Source of the DNA: CAZJHX01 sp964545715
GTDB taxonomy: Bacteria; Myxococcota_A; UBA9042; GCA-2863065
DNA length: 64,000 nucleotides
Assembly: GCA_964545715.1 (NCBI GenBank)
Contig: CAZJHX010000040.1
Location: forward strand, 6,419 to 70,418
Direction: 5' to 3'
The position numbers and the translations under genes were made by a program. Below, piece by piece: positions 1-9,023 of this stretch (position 1 is its first letter; every line of letters begins with the position of its first letter). The notes below the pieces were generated by a model. The model was given only the letters and a program-made list of their open reading frames with translations, ran no database searches and was not told the origin of the DNA.

Positions 1-849
1 CCGAAAGCGCAGCGCCCGATCGTCCGTCACCTCAGCCAGGGTCGCCCCCTGCTCCGCCCATGCGCCGGGCTTGATACCGACCGACGTAACCACGCCGGCG
101 CTCGCCGCCCGCAGCTCGATCCGCGTCAGCGTGTCCCAGCGCACCTGAGTGGGATGGTCCTTGTTGCCGGTCTCTACCGGCTCCTCCAGCACGGCCACGG
201 TCAGCCCGGTCAGCCCGGACAGCGCTCTGAGCAGCACCTCATGGTGATGGCGCTCCCGCTCCACATCGGCCCGCGACGCCGTGAGCTTCGCCTTCAGCAC
301 CGGCAGGCGGGAGTCCATCTTGTTGCGCTCCGCCTCCAGGTCGGCCTTGCGCACATTGGCGCTGCCCAGTCGCTTCATGCGCCGCCTAAGAAAGCCGATC
401 CGCTTCTCGACTGCCCGCACCTCCGCGCGCGCCAGCGTGACCTGCTCCACGGCCCTGCGGATCTCATGCGCGGCCCGATGCAGCTCGTGCTGGCGCTCTT
501 GCAGCTTGGGCGAGCGAACCGTCGCCAACAGCTGCTTGGCCTCAACCCGCTGCAGCGGCTTGACGTGCAGCTCTACCGGACCCGGCAGCGGCGCGTGGTA
601 GACCCGGGTTGCCGTCGGCTCCAGCTCAAACTGGCCTGGCATCCGCAGCGTCCGCTCTACCGCACGCTCCTCGGCCTTCACGAACGTGATGCCCAGGTTC
701 TGTCGCACCGCAGCCGGCACCGCTACGCGGTCGGTTATCGGCGCCTCTTCATGATCGCCGTGGTGCTCATGTTCGTCAGCGTGGTCGTGGTCGTGCGGCG
801 TACACCCCGCCAGCGCCATCATCATCAATATCAGCGTGGTCCTCTTCAT
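1..849 (-). CDS. RND efflux periplasmic adaptor lipoprotein (HlyD/CusB type), cut by window edge
   Basis: Read on the minus strand this frame is open from an ATG at 849 to the window edge, giving 283 codons with no stop, so the C-terminus lies outside. The product starts with a lipoprotein signal peptide with lipobox LAGC (Cys at residue 16), then a His/Asp-rich stretch (about residues 17-35, many HD and HE pairs) that could bind metal. A membrane-fusion-protein core follows, with a long Arg/Glu/Ala-rich helical hairpin (about residues 105-205) and a lipoyl/barrel segment. The ATG overlaps the stop of the TolC-like gene by 4 bp (ATGA). Family knowledge: such adaptors bridge an inner-membrane RND pump and an outer-membrane TolC channel. 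The His-rich tail and His-rich neighbour suggest heavy-metal export (Cus/Czc class); the metal is not determined. Confidence 0.88.
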   Translation of the reverse strand, partial: MKRTTLILMMMALAGCTPHDHDHADEHEHHGDHEEAPITDRVAVPAAVRQNLGITFVKAEERAVERTLRMPGQFELEPTATRVYHAPLPGPVELHVKPLQRVEAKQLLATVRSPKLQERQHELHRAAHEIRRAVEQVTLARAEVRAVEKRIGFLRRRMKRLGSANVRKADLEAERNKMDSRLPVLKAKLTASRADVERERHHHEVLLRALSGLTGLTVAVLEEPVETGNKDHPTQVRWDTLTRIELRAASAGVVTSVGIKPGAWAEQGATLAEVTDDRALRFR

Positions 850-2210
850 CGCTGCGCCTCCGTCGCTGTGGGCGGCGTCACCAGCGCCCGCAGATCCACC
901 GTCGCCAATGCCGCGTCCACCTGAGCCTCCAACAGCGCCAAACGCGCGGCATGAGCCCGGTCCAAAAAGTGCCGCACCAGCAACGGATCCAGCTCACCGT
1001 CCGCCGCCAGACGCCCCAAGCGCGTCAGCTGGGCCTCCACGGCAGGCATCAGGCGCTCGGTCAGCCGCTGTGCCCTGCTTGAGGCCCTGGAGACACGCGC
1101 CCGCACCACGCCGGCGTGTGTCAGCAACGCCTCCACGGTGGCGACAACTCGCGCTCGCCCCGCGGCTCGCTCAGCGCGCGCCCGGGCAATGCCGCGCTTG
1201 TTCAGGTTGATGGCCGGGATCGGCAGCCCCAGGCCCAGGCCGACGGACGATTGCCCGTCATCCAGCTCGAAGCTCGGCCCGAGGACCAGATCAGGAAACT
1301 GTTTGGCGATCTCGGTTCGCACCCGCTGCTCAGCGACCTCGTACCGGGCCAGCGCCGCGCGCACAGCGGGATGGTCTCGCTGAATCACGGCGCCGTCTTC
1401 GGCCGCCGCCGCCGTGGGCCCAGATACGTGCAGCGACGCTACCAGCTGCACCGGCGTGGTCGCTTTCAGGCCCAGCTGTGCGAACAGCTCATGGCGTAGC
1501 GCCTCCTCGGTGGCTACCGCCTCCACCGCCTCTTCCTCGCGCTCCAACCGATCGACCGCCAGCACCGCCGCCTGGGTCGCGATGATCTCACCGGCCTTGG
1601 CCAGCGCATCCGCCGCCGTCTGCAGCGGCTTGATGGCGCGCCCGTACTCCTGCAGCAACGTCACCCGCCGGTCCGCTGCAGACCAGCGGACCCACGCGCG
1701 CCGGACGGAGCGCTCCAGCTCCCACTCCTCCTCCAGGATCTCCAACCGCGCGGCCTCCACGGCCGCCTTCGCCCGATCCTGCTCGGCGCCGCGCCGACCC
1801 GACAGGGGGATGACGACGCCCAGGCTTGTCTCCAGCTGCCATCCACCTGCGCCGTCCAGGACCCGCCGAGCGTCGACATTCAGCTCAGGGTTGGGAAACG
1901 GCGCGACGTGCTTAAGGCCGGCGCTCTCGACGGCGGCCGAGCGACGCGACGCCCTCAGCTGTGGATTGAGCACCAGCGCCGTCGCGACAGCTTCATCCGC
2001 GGACATGCCGTCCGCCAGGTCGTACGTTGTCCCGCGCGCCGTTGCCAGCTCACGAACCGGGTCACTCTGGGCTGTCCGGGCCCGCCACTGCGCCAGTATT
2101 TCGGCTGTGTCGATCGGGCTGCGTCGGTACTGCTGGCACCCCGCCAGCGATATCGACACCACCCACACAGCAGCCCGGCGCACCACGCGCCTGTGTTGCT
2201 CTAGCTGCAT
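846..2210 (-). CDS. TolC/CusC-family outer-membrane efflux lipoprotein
   Basis: A 454-residue protein with an N-terminal lipoprotein signal (lipobox LAGC near residue 25) followed by two long alternating helical repeats rich in Ala, Arg and Glu, as in the outer-membrane efflux protein family. A segment reading ATALVLNPQLRASRR near residue 80 matches the usual start of the first TolC repeat. It is the outer-membrane duct expected to pair with the adaptor gene that it overlaps by 4 bp. A His-rich exported protein is encoded 70 bp upstream. The pump subunit is probably beyond the window start. Family assignment is firm; substrate is inferred from the His-rich neighbours only. Confidence 0.9.
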   Translation of the reverse strand: MQLEQHRRVVRRAAVWVVSISLAGCQQYRRSPIDTAEILAQWRARTAQSDPVRELATARGTTYDLADGMSADEAVATALVLNPQLRASRRSAAVESAGLKHVAPFPNPELNVDARRVLDGAGGWQLETSLGVVIPLSGRRGAEQDRAKAAVEAARLEILEEEWELERSVRRAWVRWSAADRRVTLLQEYGRAIKPLQTAADALAKAGEIIATQAAVLAVDRLEREEEAVEAVATEEALRHELFAQLGLKATTPVQLVASLHVSGPTAAAAEDGAVIQRDHPAVRAALARYEVAEQRVRTEIAKQFPDLVLGPSFELDDGQSSVGLGLGLPIPAINLNKRGIARARAERAAGRARVVATVEALLTHAGVVRARVSRASSRAQRLTERLMPAVEAQLTRLGRLAADGELDPLLVRHFLDRAHAARLALLEAQVDAALATVDLRALVTPPTATEAQR

Positions 2211-2280
2211 ACATCACCGTGTCTTGTATGTGTTGTTCTGATTTATGGGCGCCGAAGGCCGGCGCAGAGAGCCGGTCGGC

Positions 2281-2703
2281 TCAAATCAGCATCACCACGG
2301 TGCGACGATGGTAGGGGTGTGCCGGTGGCCCGCGCGCACCGTCGTCGTTGACAAGGGTCGCGCCGGTCGGCAGCGCCAGCGTGCTCGTGACGAGACAGGC
2401 GGCCTGGACGGGCGCGGCGGCCGCGACAGCAGCCCCGGCGATGACAAAGCGATCGTCCAGCGGGCGATCGGTGCAGCCGTGGTCGTGATCGAGCAGCTCG
2501 TCGCTGCCGTGGTCATGCGCGACCTCGTCGTGCCCGTGGTCGCCTCCCGCCTTGTGCGCGCAGCTGCCTGAGGCGTGCGCCATCTCCAGCGAAACCGTGC
2601 CGTCCGCAGCGAAACACATGACCATGCCGGTCCGCGGCGTCACGGCGACAAGCACCATGGCGACCAGCGCCGCAGCGGTCGGAACCACCCTCCGCCAGTT
2701 CAT
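2281..2703 (-). CDS. His-rich exported protein, possible metal-resistance accessory
   Basis: About 140 residues from the Met at 2703; Mets at 2715 and 2724 are alternative starts. An N-terminal hydrophobic segment serves as signal or anchor. The centre is rich in His and Asp (DHGHDEVAHDHGSDELLDHD) with a few Cys, a typical metal-binding composition. A second hydrophobic Ala-rich stretch (AGAAVAAAAPVQAACLV) follows. The layout recalls the small CopL/DUF2946-like proteins found beside copper and RND metal pumps, but I cannot confirm the family. It is the first gene of the unit that continues with the TolC-like protein and the adaptor. It probably binds or senses metal in the periplasm, by inference from composition and context. 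Confidence 0.65.
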   Translation of the reverse strand: MNWRRVVPTAAALVAMVLVAVTPRTGMVMCFAADGTVSLEMAHASGSCAHKAGGDHGHDEVAHDHGSDELLDHDHGCTDRPLDDRFVIAGAAVAAAAPVQAACLVTSTLALPTGATLVNDDGARGPPAHPYHRRTVVMLI

Positions 2704-2730
2704 CTGCCGAGACATCACGTACACAACGAC

Positions 2731-2759
2731 AAGGTAAATCGGCTGGTTATCCGAGTCAA
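2731..2759 (-). promoter_or_regulatory. Putative sigma-70-like promoter of the metal efflux operon
   Basis: On the minus strand TTGACT (2759-2754) is followed after 17 bp by TACCTT (2736-2731). It lies just beyond the stop of the C25 peptidase gene and upstream of the His-rich gene. The predicted transcript start near 2724 favours translation from 2715 or 2703 over the Met at 2724. The -10 match is weak and no operator is obvious. Confidence 0.35.
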
Positions 2760-2760
2760 T

Positions 2761-4632
2761 TCAGTGATTTGTCACGTGAAAGCGCACGTGCCCTGCTGCG
2801 GTGCGCCCCGGACCGGTCAGCAGCACTTTGACCGCATACGCTCCCGGTGCCTTCGGCGCCGTCAATTTCAATGTCACCGGCCCGGCAGCCAGCGCATGGT
2901 GCGTAGTCGCCACCACCTTGTCCATGGCGAGCCGGTAGTTGGCGGCCATGGTCTGCTGCGCCTGCGCCGCCTCCATCTTGCGAATGCGATCGTAGGGCAC
3001 CAGGGTTCCCCGGATCGTGGTGCGCTGCGTCTCGACCGTGACTTTGGCGTCGCCGCCCGGACTGTCGATCGTTACCGACAGCGTGGCGCCACGTCGCACG
3101 CGAGGCCGAGCGATGGTGATCGCGACGGGATCCGGGTACCGCAGACGGGTGGCCGGGTCCCCCAACAGGTTGTACAGCCCCTCGTGCTCGGCCAACAAGG
3201 CGGCGCCATCCGTCTTCAGCCAGGCCTCCACCATAAAGTTGCGGTAGGCCGCCGCGCGCGCCTTCATCGCGACCACACCCTCTCCCACCGTGCGCGGACG
3301 GGACGTGAAGAACTTGTCGATGAGCGCCTGGGCGTACATGCCGTTGGCGTATGGGTGCACCACGCGACTGCCCGCCAGGACGGCGACAGGACCGCCCTCG
3401 TTGATGGCCATGGCCTCGGCGATGGCGCGCTCCCCACGGCGGTCAAACGCGCCGGTCAGGCACGCCAGCGACACGAAAAACGGGTTACCGGTCTTGATCG
3501 CCATCGCATCCGCCTCTTTGACGCTGCCGATGTGATGCAGCCGGCCTCGAAAGAAGATCCGGTCGAAGGCGTGAATTTGACCGTGGCCAACGTATCCGGC
3601 GATCAGCGCGCCGCGGTCCAGGGTGTCGACCAGCTTTCGGCTCAGCCCCGCGGGTGGATACGCATAGTCGGAGTCCAGCTTGGCAAACAAGAAGCTCAGG
3701 TCATAGTCGTACGGCACCACCGTATCCAGCAGGTGACGCGCCGTGGTCTCCACCAGGTTGTCCGCAAACTTGCCGTAGCGCGCCGGCCCCGTGAAGACCG
3801 CCAGTCGCCGCCGCCACTCACCCTCGGCGGGCTGGGTCTCGTAGCGGACGATCTTGCGCACCACTGCTGCCAGCTGCTCCCGCGTCTGTGCCGGAATGCG
3901 CCCCACGGCCAGCCGCCCGTTTCGACCCGCCTGCGCGTACTCGTCGTCGGTCGGATACTGGCTTGTGCCCCGATACAGCCCTTTGCCGTACAGCATCTTG
4001 CGCTTGTAGTGCGCGGCCACGGGCGCCACCGCCTCAGCGCTCGGCTTGTACTTCTCCGTGATGTCCGACGCCAACAGCAGAAAGCGCAGCTTGCCGGCCG
4101 TACGCTCCACCAACTCCCCGACGAAGTCCCGGATGGCGTCCGGCGTGGGGTTGCCCCCTTTATGCCGTGAGTAGATGTCCTCCACCCCCACGGCGACGAC
4201 GCGGTGACCCAGCCCCTGCCGATGCGTGATCAGCGGCTGCAGCGCGGGCAGCCAGGCGCGCGGGGCGATCATCAGGTAGTCCGCCTCCTTCCACGCATCC
4301 CAATCCGGCTTAAACGCGGGTACCGAATGCGCCTTTGCCCGCGCCAGACCGCTCTTGCCGGCCGTCAGCCGACCCGGTGTGCATCCGCCCGTCTTCTGGG
4401 GTGCGATCTCGTACAGCAGGTAGGGGCTGTGGGGGTTCTTGTGGGCGACTTCGAAGGTGACGCCGCGCCGGTCCTGCCGGCACAGCACCGGCTCTGAGGC
4501 AAAGCGGACAACAGCGGGTCCTTTCACGCCGGGCACGTCGATGACCAGCCCCATCTTGGCCGGCACCTTCACGACAGCACCGGTCGCGGAGGCCGTCCAC
4601 AGGGTGGCCAGAATGACGAGCGCCCGCCTCAC
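2761..4632 (-). CDS. Gingipain-like peptidase C25 family protein, secreted
   Basis: A 623-residue protein with an N-terminal signal peptide (ALVILATLWTASATGA). The central part matches the C25 (gingipain) caspase-like fold: a conserved ALIAGYVGHG segment carries the likely catalytic His near residue 350, and FVSLACLTGAF carries the likely nucleophile Cys near residue 391. GPVAVLAGSRV and a C-terminal Ig-like beta domain follow, as in gingipains. Family members are secreted cysteine endopeptidases; here both dyad residues are present. It is the last gene of a three-gene unit, overlapping the upstream lipoprotein gene by 4 bp. No type IX sorting domain is evident at the C-terminus, so the export route beyond the periplasm is unknown. 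Confidence 0.85.
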   Translation of the reverse strand: MRRALVILATLWTASATGAVVKVPAKMGLVIDVPGVKGPAVVRFASEPVLCRQDRRGVTFEVAHKNPHSPYLLYEIAPQKTGGCTPGRLTAGKSGLARAKAHSVPAFKPDWDAWKEADYLMIAPRAWLPALQPLITHRQGLGHRVVAVGVEDIYSRHKGGNPTPDAIRDFVGELVERTAGKLRFLLLASDITEKYKPSAEAVAPVAAHYKRKMLYGKGLYRGTSQYPTDDEYAQAGRNGRLAVGRIPAQTREQLAAVVRKIVRYETQPAEGEWRRRLAVFTGPARYGKFADNLVETTARHLLDTVVPYDYDLSFLFAKLDSDYAYPPAGLSRKLVDTLDRGALIAGYVGHGQIHAFDRIFFRGRLHHIGSVKEADAMAIKTGNPFFVSLACLTGAFDRRGERAIAEAMAINEGGPVAVLAGSRVVHPYANGMYAQALIDKFFTSRPRTVGEGVVAMKARAAAYRNFMVEAWLKTDGAALLAEHEGLYNLLGDPATRLRYPDPVAITIARPRVRRGATLSVTIDSPGGDAKVTVETQRTTIRGTLVPYDRIRKMEAAQAQQTMAANYRLAMDKVVATTHHALAAGPVTLKLTAPKAPGAYAVKVLLTGPGRTAAGHVRFHVTNH

Positions 4633-5807
4633 GGCAGCGTCTGCAGCTGCTTCACATCCAACGGGTCGTCAGGCTTGAGCCACGTGACGCCCACCGTGTC
4701 ATCCAGGTCCGGCAGCGGATACCGGCGGCCGCCGATGTCGACCTCGGCGTGCTCCAGGTCCAGCTGAGCGCAGCCATTCGGCGCGACCAGCGCACCGTCG
4801 TTGGGCGCGTACGCCGCCAGCGCTTGCGGGATCGGGTCCAGCTGCGCCGTGAGGTGGAGCGCGTTGTGATTCTGAGCCCATGTGCAGCAGTGCAACATCG
4901 TGTCTATATACAGGTCCGGCCGGCCCGAGATCTCCACACGCTGCGCCTTGTCGCTCTCAAACTCGGCGCCCGCACGCTCCGAGCCCAGCGAAAACGCGAT
5001 GCCGGACAGCGTCTCCAGCGATGTGATCCGGGGCGGATTATCCAGAGGCTCATCAACGCGCAGCGTGGCGTCGCGCTTCAGGATGCCGCGCAGGTCGGCC
5101 AGGTGCTCCTCGCCGAGCAGCTGGGTCGCACGCACATCCGTGACTGTCGGCACTTTCACCGTCATGAACCCCGTGTCGTCGTATCCATGCGGGCCGCCCG
5201 AGTAGCCGTGCCGCTCCACGTACAACGAGATCATGTCGCCAAAGATGCCCATCACCGTGATCGCATGCGTTGCGCTGAACCCCGGCGGCGAGTCGTCGCC
5301 CCAGTCGTCGCCCGGTCCCTTCGCGCCCTCCGGCACCGCCCCCGCCGCCTCCGGCAGCTGTGGGTCGGTGTCCAACAACACGATCGGCTTGCCACCGTGA
5401 GGCCCGCGAGCGAAGAGCACCTCCCACTCCCCCCTGGCCACGTGCCGGCGCTTGTAGACCGTGTACGCCACGCCATCCGCGCCATGGACGACGTTGGCCT
5501 CGCCGTAACGAACCGAAAGCTGCGGCGTCATGCGCACGTCCGCCACACGACCCTCTTTGAGGTTGAGCAGCGCGCGACACGGGCGGGCCGGAGCCGATGT
5601 GCGACTCGAGCGCTCCTGGGGCTCTTCCGGCGGCAGAATTCGCAGCGGCGGGGGCTCGGAGGGCGCAAAACGCGGCGCGGGCGCCTCAGCCGGTTGCGCC
5701 CCCGTTCCCAGGACCCCGGACGGCGACGGAGGGGCGGTCGGCTTGGCCGCGTGTCGCTTGCATCCGCCGCACAGCGCAAGCCCCACGAGAACCGCTGTCA
5801 GCCTCAT
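4629..5807 (-). CDS. Lipoprotein of unknown function
   Basis: A 392-residue protein with a lipobox (LCGGC, Cys at residue 16), a Pro/Ala-rich spacer to about residue 75, then a mixed alpha/beta domain that I do not recognise. It contains a Gly/His/Tyr-rich stretch (YVERHGYSGGPHGYDDTG) and a later paired cysteine (HCCTW). Both ends overlap neighbours by 4 bp: the phosphodiesterase-like gene upstream and the C25 peptidase downstream. The three exported proteins are therefore very likely co-transcribed and translationally coupled. Function unknown. Confidence 0.8.
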   Translation of the reverse strand: MRLTAVLVGLALCGGCKRHAAKPTAPPSPSGVLGTGAQPAEAPAPRFAPSEPPPLRILPPEEPQERSSRTSAPARPCRALLNLKEGRVADVRMTPQLSVRYGEANVVHGADGVAYTVYKRRHVARGEWEVLFARGPHGGKPIVLLDTDPQLPEAAGAVPEGAKGPGDDWGDDSPPGFSATHAITVMGIFGDMISLYVERHGYSGGPHGYDDTGFMTVKVPTVTDVRATQLLGEEHLADLRGILKRDATLRVDEPLDNPPRITSLETLSGIAFSLGSERAGAEFESDKAQRVEISGRPDLYIDTMLHCCTWAQNHNALHLTAQLDPIPQALAAYAPNDGALVAPNGCAQLDLEHAEVDIGGRRYPLPDLDDTVGVTWLKPDDPLDVKQLQTLP

Positions 5808-7804
5808 TGCACCGCCAGCGTCTGCGGATTGAAGCCGTCGTGCAGCACGGTCAGCCCAACAGCCGGCGCATCGGGCGTCACCTGAAGCTCTACGATCCCG
5901 CTGTCGTCCGTGTGAAGGCCGTCCTCATCACAGCCTTCGCACAACACCGTGGCCCCTGAGACAGGTGCGTCCGTCAGGTGGTCCCACACGGTGACCGTGA
6001 GCGTGGACGCCTCCAGCACCGCCGCGATGCGCATGTTCTTCAGGTACAACATGCCGCCCATCGGCTGGATCAGCTTCACGCCTGACGCGGCGATCTTCTG
6101 TGCAAAGCCGGATGCCTGATCCGGGTCCTGCTTCTCCATGCCGTGGTCGGACACGAGCACCACCACGGTGTCCTCCAGCGCGCCCCGCTCCTCATATGCC
6201 GCCAGGATCTGCGCCACCTGGGCGTCGATCTCGACCAGCACCCCCCGCGTGACCTCGGTGTGCGGCCCGGTCTCTTCCCCGGCCGCGTCGGTGGCAAACA
6301 GCGACACCTGCACAACGGTCGGCACCGGCACGTCCGGATCGGCCAGCACCTGCGTCACCTGGGTCACGGCCAGCTTATCCGCGAGCTGGTACTTCGGAAT
6401 GTCTGCGAAGGGGTCGAACACCGCCCCCATCAGATAGTCGATCGTGGTGTAGTCCGCGCCGCCGACCGCGATCTCGTTGATCACCACCACGAAGTGATCG
6501 TCGCCAAACGCGCGGTGTACGGCCTGGGCCAGCGTCTCCGTCCCGTCCGCCACCGCGGTCTCGTACAGATCGTACGCCTGCTGCGGGTCCTCCAGGATGT
6601 CCGCCAGGTCCGTGATCAGAGAAAACGGGTTGACGACGGCGCCCCCGTCCCGGTCGTAGAACGCGTTGGCCACAAAGCCGTGATGGCCCGACCACAAGCC
6701 GGTGCCGTTGGTCATATGGCCCGGCGCTGAGACGGACGGAAAGTTGGCCACGGCCCCGTGCTGATACACGACGCCGCCCTGGGCAAGCGCGCGAAACGTG
6801 GGCAGGTCCACCTCAGGGTCATCGTCCAGGGCCTGGTGGTTGATCTCGCTGGCCATCAGTCCGTCAAAATCCAGGATCAGCGCGCGCTTGGCACGCCGGC
6901 ACGGGTCCGGGTCCAGCGCCTCCCAAAGCACCGGACCGTCCTGCCGCAGCATGTAGAGGCCGTCGTCGTAGGTGCCGTCGGGTCCGACACCGCCGGTCGT
7001 CGGCGCTCCCAGCGCGGCCATTACAGTGGGCACCATCGACGGCAGCACGGGGGTCCCGTCCAGCACCACACCCTGGCGGACGCCGGCTCCGGAGAGGATC
7101 AGGGTCGATCGGGACTGCAGCAGGCTCAGCCCGCCGTGAGTGCCGGGCGCCGGATAGGCCCACGGATAGACACTGCCGACGACATCGGGCGCCGCGGGCG
7201 CGTCAAACAGCACGGCGATCCGCTCCATGGGCAGCGGATACGACTGCTTGTCCGCGGGTAGAACGCCGTTTGCATAGGCCGCCATCAGCGACGTCCAATC
7301 GCCGTACAGCGCGGCAGTGGTCTCCGGGAAGATCGCGCTCAATTCCCCCGCCAGCACGGTGTACTCCAGTCCGCCGTCGGGCTTGGCGACGCGCGTAAAC
7401 TCCACCGTCTGGCGTGCGTCGACCGGACCCGATTCGACGACAAACCGCTCGCGCTCGACGTCCCAGGTCGCAACGAAGTGCACCCCGGGATCCGACAGCG
7501 CAGCGTCCCGCAGAGTCTCGTAGTCCGAGCGCTCCCAGTGATCGATACCGCGCTTCGGCTGCACGGGTGCGGGCAGAGGTCCCGTGGCCGCCAGCGGCAC
7601 CTCTGGTGGCGCGCTGCAACCCAAGCCGGTCGGCTCCGGCACGTCGGGCCCGGCATCCACGGTGTCCGGGGTGGCGGGCACGTCGGGCTCCGGTGCTACA
7701 TCAGGCGCCACGTCGGGGACGCCGGCCTCCACCGGCGGCGTCGGCGGGTCCTCGCCACAAGCGGCGGTCACGAGGACCAGGATTATGGTGGCAACCCCCC
7801 TCAC
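5804..7804 (-). CDS. Alkaline-phosphatase-superfamily (type I phosphodiesterase-like) lipoprotein
   Basis: A 666-residue lipoprotein (lipobox VTAAC, Cys16) with a long Asp/Pro/Val/Ala-rich spacer to about residue 60. The body resembles the nucleotide pyrophosphatase/phosphodiesterase branch of the alkaline phosphatase superfamily: LILDFDGLMASEIN looks like the first metal site, ANFPSVSAPGHMTNGTG carries the Ser/Thr nucleophile region, and VVVLVSDHGMEK is the conserved DHGM metal-binding motif. The last ~80 residues form a small beta domain (DAPVSGATVLCEGCDEDG) similar to carboxypeptidase-regulatory-like repeats. It is the first gene of a three-gene unit and is divergent from the TPR gene at 7863. 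The substrate is unknown; a phosphodiester or phosphate ester is expected. Confidence 0.82.
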   Translation of the reverse strand: MRGVATIILVLVTAACGEDPPTPPVEAGVPDVAPDVAPEPDVPATPDTVDAGPDVPEPTGLGCSAPPEVPLAATGPLPAPVQPKRGIDHWERSDYETLRDAALSDPGVHFVATWDVERERFVVESGPVDARQTVEFTRVAKPDGGLEYTVLAGELSAIFPETTAALYGDWTSLMAAYANGVLPADKQSYPLPMERIAVLFDAPAAPDVVGSVYPWAYPAPGTHGGLSLLQSRSTLILSGAGVRQGVVLDGTPVLPSMVPTVMAALGAPTTGGVGPDGTYDDGLYMLRQDGPVLWEALDPDPCRRAKRALILDFDGLMASEINHQALDDDPEVDLPTFRALAQGGVVYQHGAVANFPSVSAPGHMTNGTGLWSGHHGFVANAFYDRDGGAVVNPFSLITDLADILEDPQQAYDLYETAVADGTETLAQAVHRAFGDDHFVVVINEIAVGGADYTTIDYLMGAVFDPFADIPKYQLADKLAVTQVTQVLADPDVPVPTVVQVSLFATDAAGEETGPHTEVTRGVLVEIDAQVAQILAAYEERGALEDTVVVLVSDHGMEKQDPDQASGFAQKIAASGVKLIQPMGGMLYLKNMRIAAVLEASTLTVTVWDHLTDAPVSGATVLCEGCDEDGLHTDDSGIVELQVTPDAPAVGLTVLHDGFNPQTLAVQ

Positions 7805-7862
7805 GGCCTACGAGACTAACCGAGGTGTGGCCTGATTGACCACCGCTGACCGTGGCCTTACG

Positions 7863-9023
7863 ATGCCGGGCATGATCTACGCCGTGGCCCTTGTTCTGCT
7901 GACCACACCGCCGAACGTGGACGTTAAGAGCTTGGTCGAGCAATCCCTGGCCGCCTACAAACGCGGCGAGGTGGAGCAGGCGCTGAAGCTTATGCAGTCC
8001 GCCGCCGACGCCCGCCCCGACGACGCGGGGATCCAGTACAGCGTGGGCGTCATGGCGCTTCAGAGCGAAAAATACGGCGTGGCGATGACCGCGCTCACCA
8101 AGGTCGTGGCGGTCAAGCCCAAGCACTACGACGCGCGCTTCAACCTGGGGAAGCTGCTGGCGGCGGCGGGCAAGCCCAAGGCGGCCATCGAGCACCTGAT
8201 CGCAGCCGGCAAGCTGAAGCCCAAAGAGACCGCGCCGCGCATGGAGCTGGCGGTGGCCTATCTGGCAGCGGGCCAGGACAGCGACGCGCTGAAGATCCTG
8301 ACGAGCATGAAGCCGCGAACGGCGGAGGTCGTGTCGCTGTTGGCCTTTGCCGCGCTGCGACAAGCGGACTGGGCCGGCGCGCTCAAGTACGCGGTGAAGG
8401 CCAGAAAAGCCGCACCGGACGCCCTGCGCCACCGCTTGATGCACGCGACGGCGCTTATCCACTCGGGGGACTTGACGGGGGCGCGCAAGATCCTGGAGCC
8501 GATGGTGCGCAGCTCCCCGGCCACGCAGTCCAACATCCCATACAGCCTGGCGCTGGCCGGCTTTCTGGACGGCGACGCGCTGACCACTCGCCGCTGGATG
8601 AACGAGGCCGTCGCGCGGGCGCCGAAGATGTTTGACCCCGACGCGGAGAGCTTTGACGCGATGGCGTTTCCCACGCTCAGCGATATGGCGCTGCTGCGCT
8701 GGTTCAAGTCCGCCCCGGGCAACCCACGCGCAACCGAGGCGCGCTTCAGCAAGCTCACATTGACCGGCCGGAAGTGCCACGCGGGAGTCGTCATGGAGAC
8801 GCTTCTGCGGCGCGCCATCAACGCCCAGCGCTGCCTGACGGCGGACCGGAACACGGTGATGACCGTCAAGGCCGCGATAAAAGGCAAGGGGCTCACCTCG
8901 GTGACGATCAGTCCGCGCGGCGCCGCGGCCGGATGCCTGCAGAAGACGCTCTCGAAAGCCCCGGTGGCCGCGCCCAAAGGCATGCGTTGCAAGGCGAGCT
9001 TCGAGGTGCGATCCACGCGTTGA
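7863..9023 (+). CDS. Exported TPR-repeat protein
   Basis: From the ATG at 7863 the product is 386 residues with a short hydrophobic signal (MIYAVALVLLTT). An in-frame start at 7836 exists, but it would put charged residues ahead of the signal. Tetratricopeptide-like helices run from about residue 20 to 250, with typical spacing of A/G/Y positions (EQALKLMQSAADARPDDAGI, NLGKLLAAAGKPKAAIEHLI). The C-terminal ~100 residues hold four Cys and no recognised domain. TPR arrays mediate protein-protein contacts. The stop overlaps the probable TTG start of the membrane GT-C gene, so the two are likely coupled. Confidence 0.82.
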   Translation: MPGMIYAVALVLLTTPPNVDVKSLVEQSLAAYKRGEVEQALKLMQSAADARPDDAGIQYSVGVMALQSEKYGVAMTALTKVVAVKPKHYDARFNLGKLLAAAGKPKAAIEHLIAAGKLKPKETAPRMELAVAYLAAGQDSDALKILTSMKPRTAEVVSLLAFAALRQADWAGALKYAVKARKAAPDALRHRLMHATALIHSGDLTGARKILEPMVRSSPATQSNIPYSLALAGFLDGDALTTRRWMNEAVARAPKMFDPDAESFDAMAFPTLSDMALLRWFKSAPGNPRATEARFSKLTLTGRKCHAGVVMETLLRRAINAQRCLTADRNTVMTVKAAIKGKGLTSVTISPRGAAAGCLQKTLSKAPVAAPKGMRCKASFEVRSTR

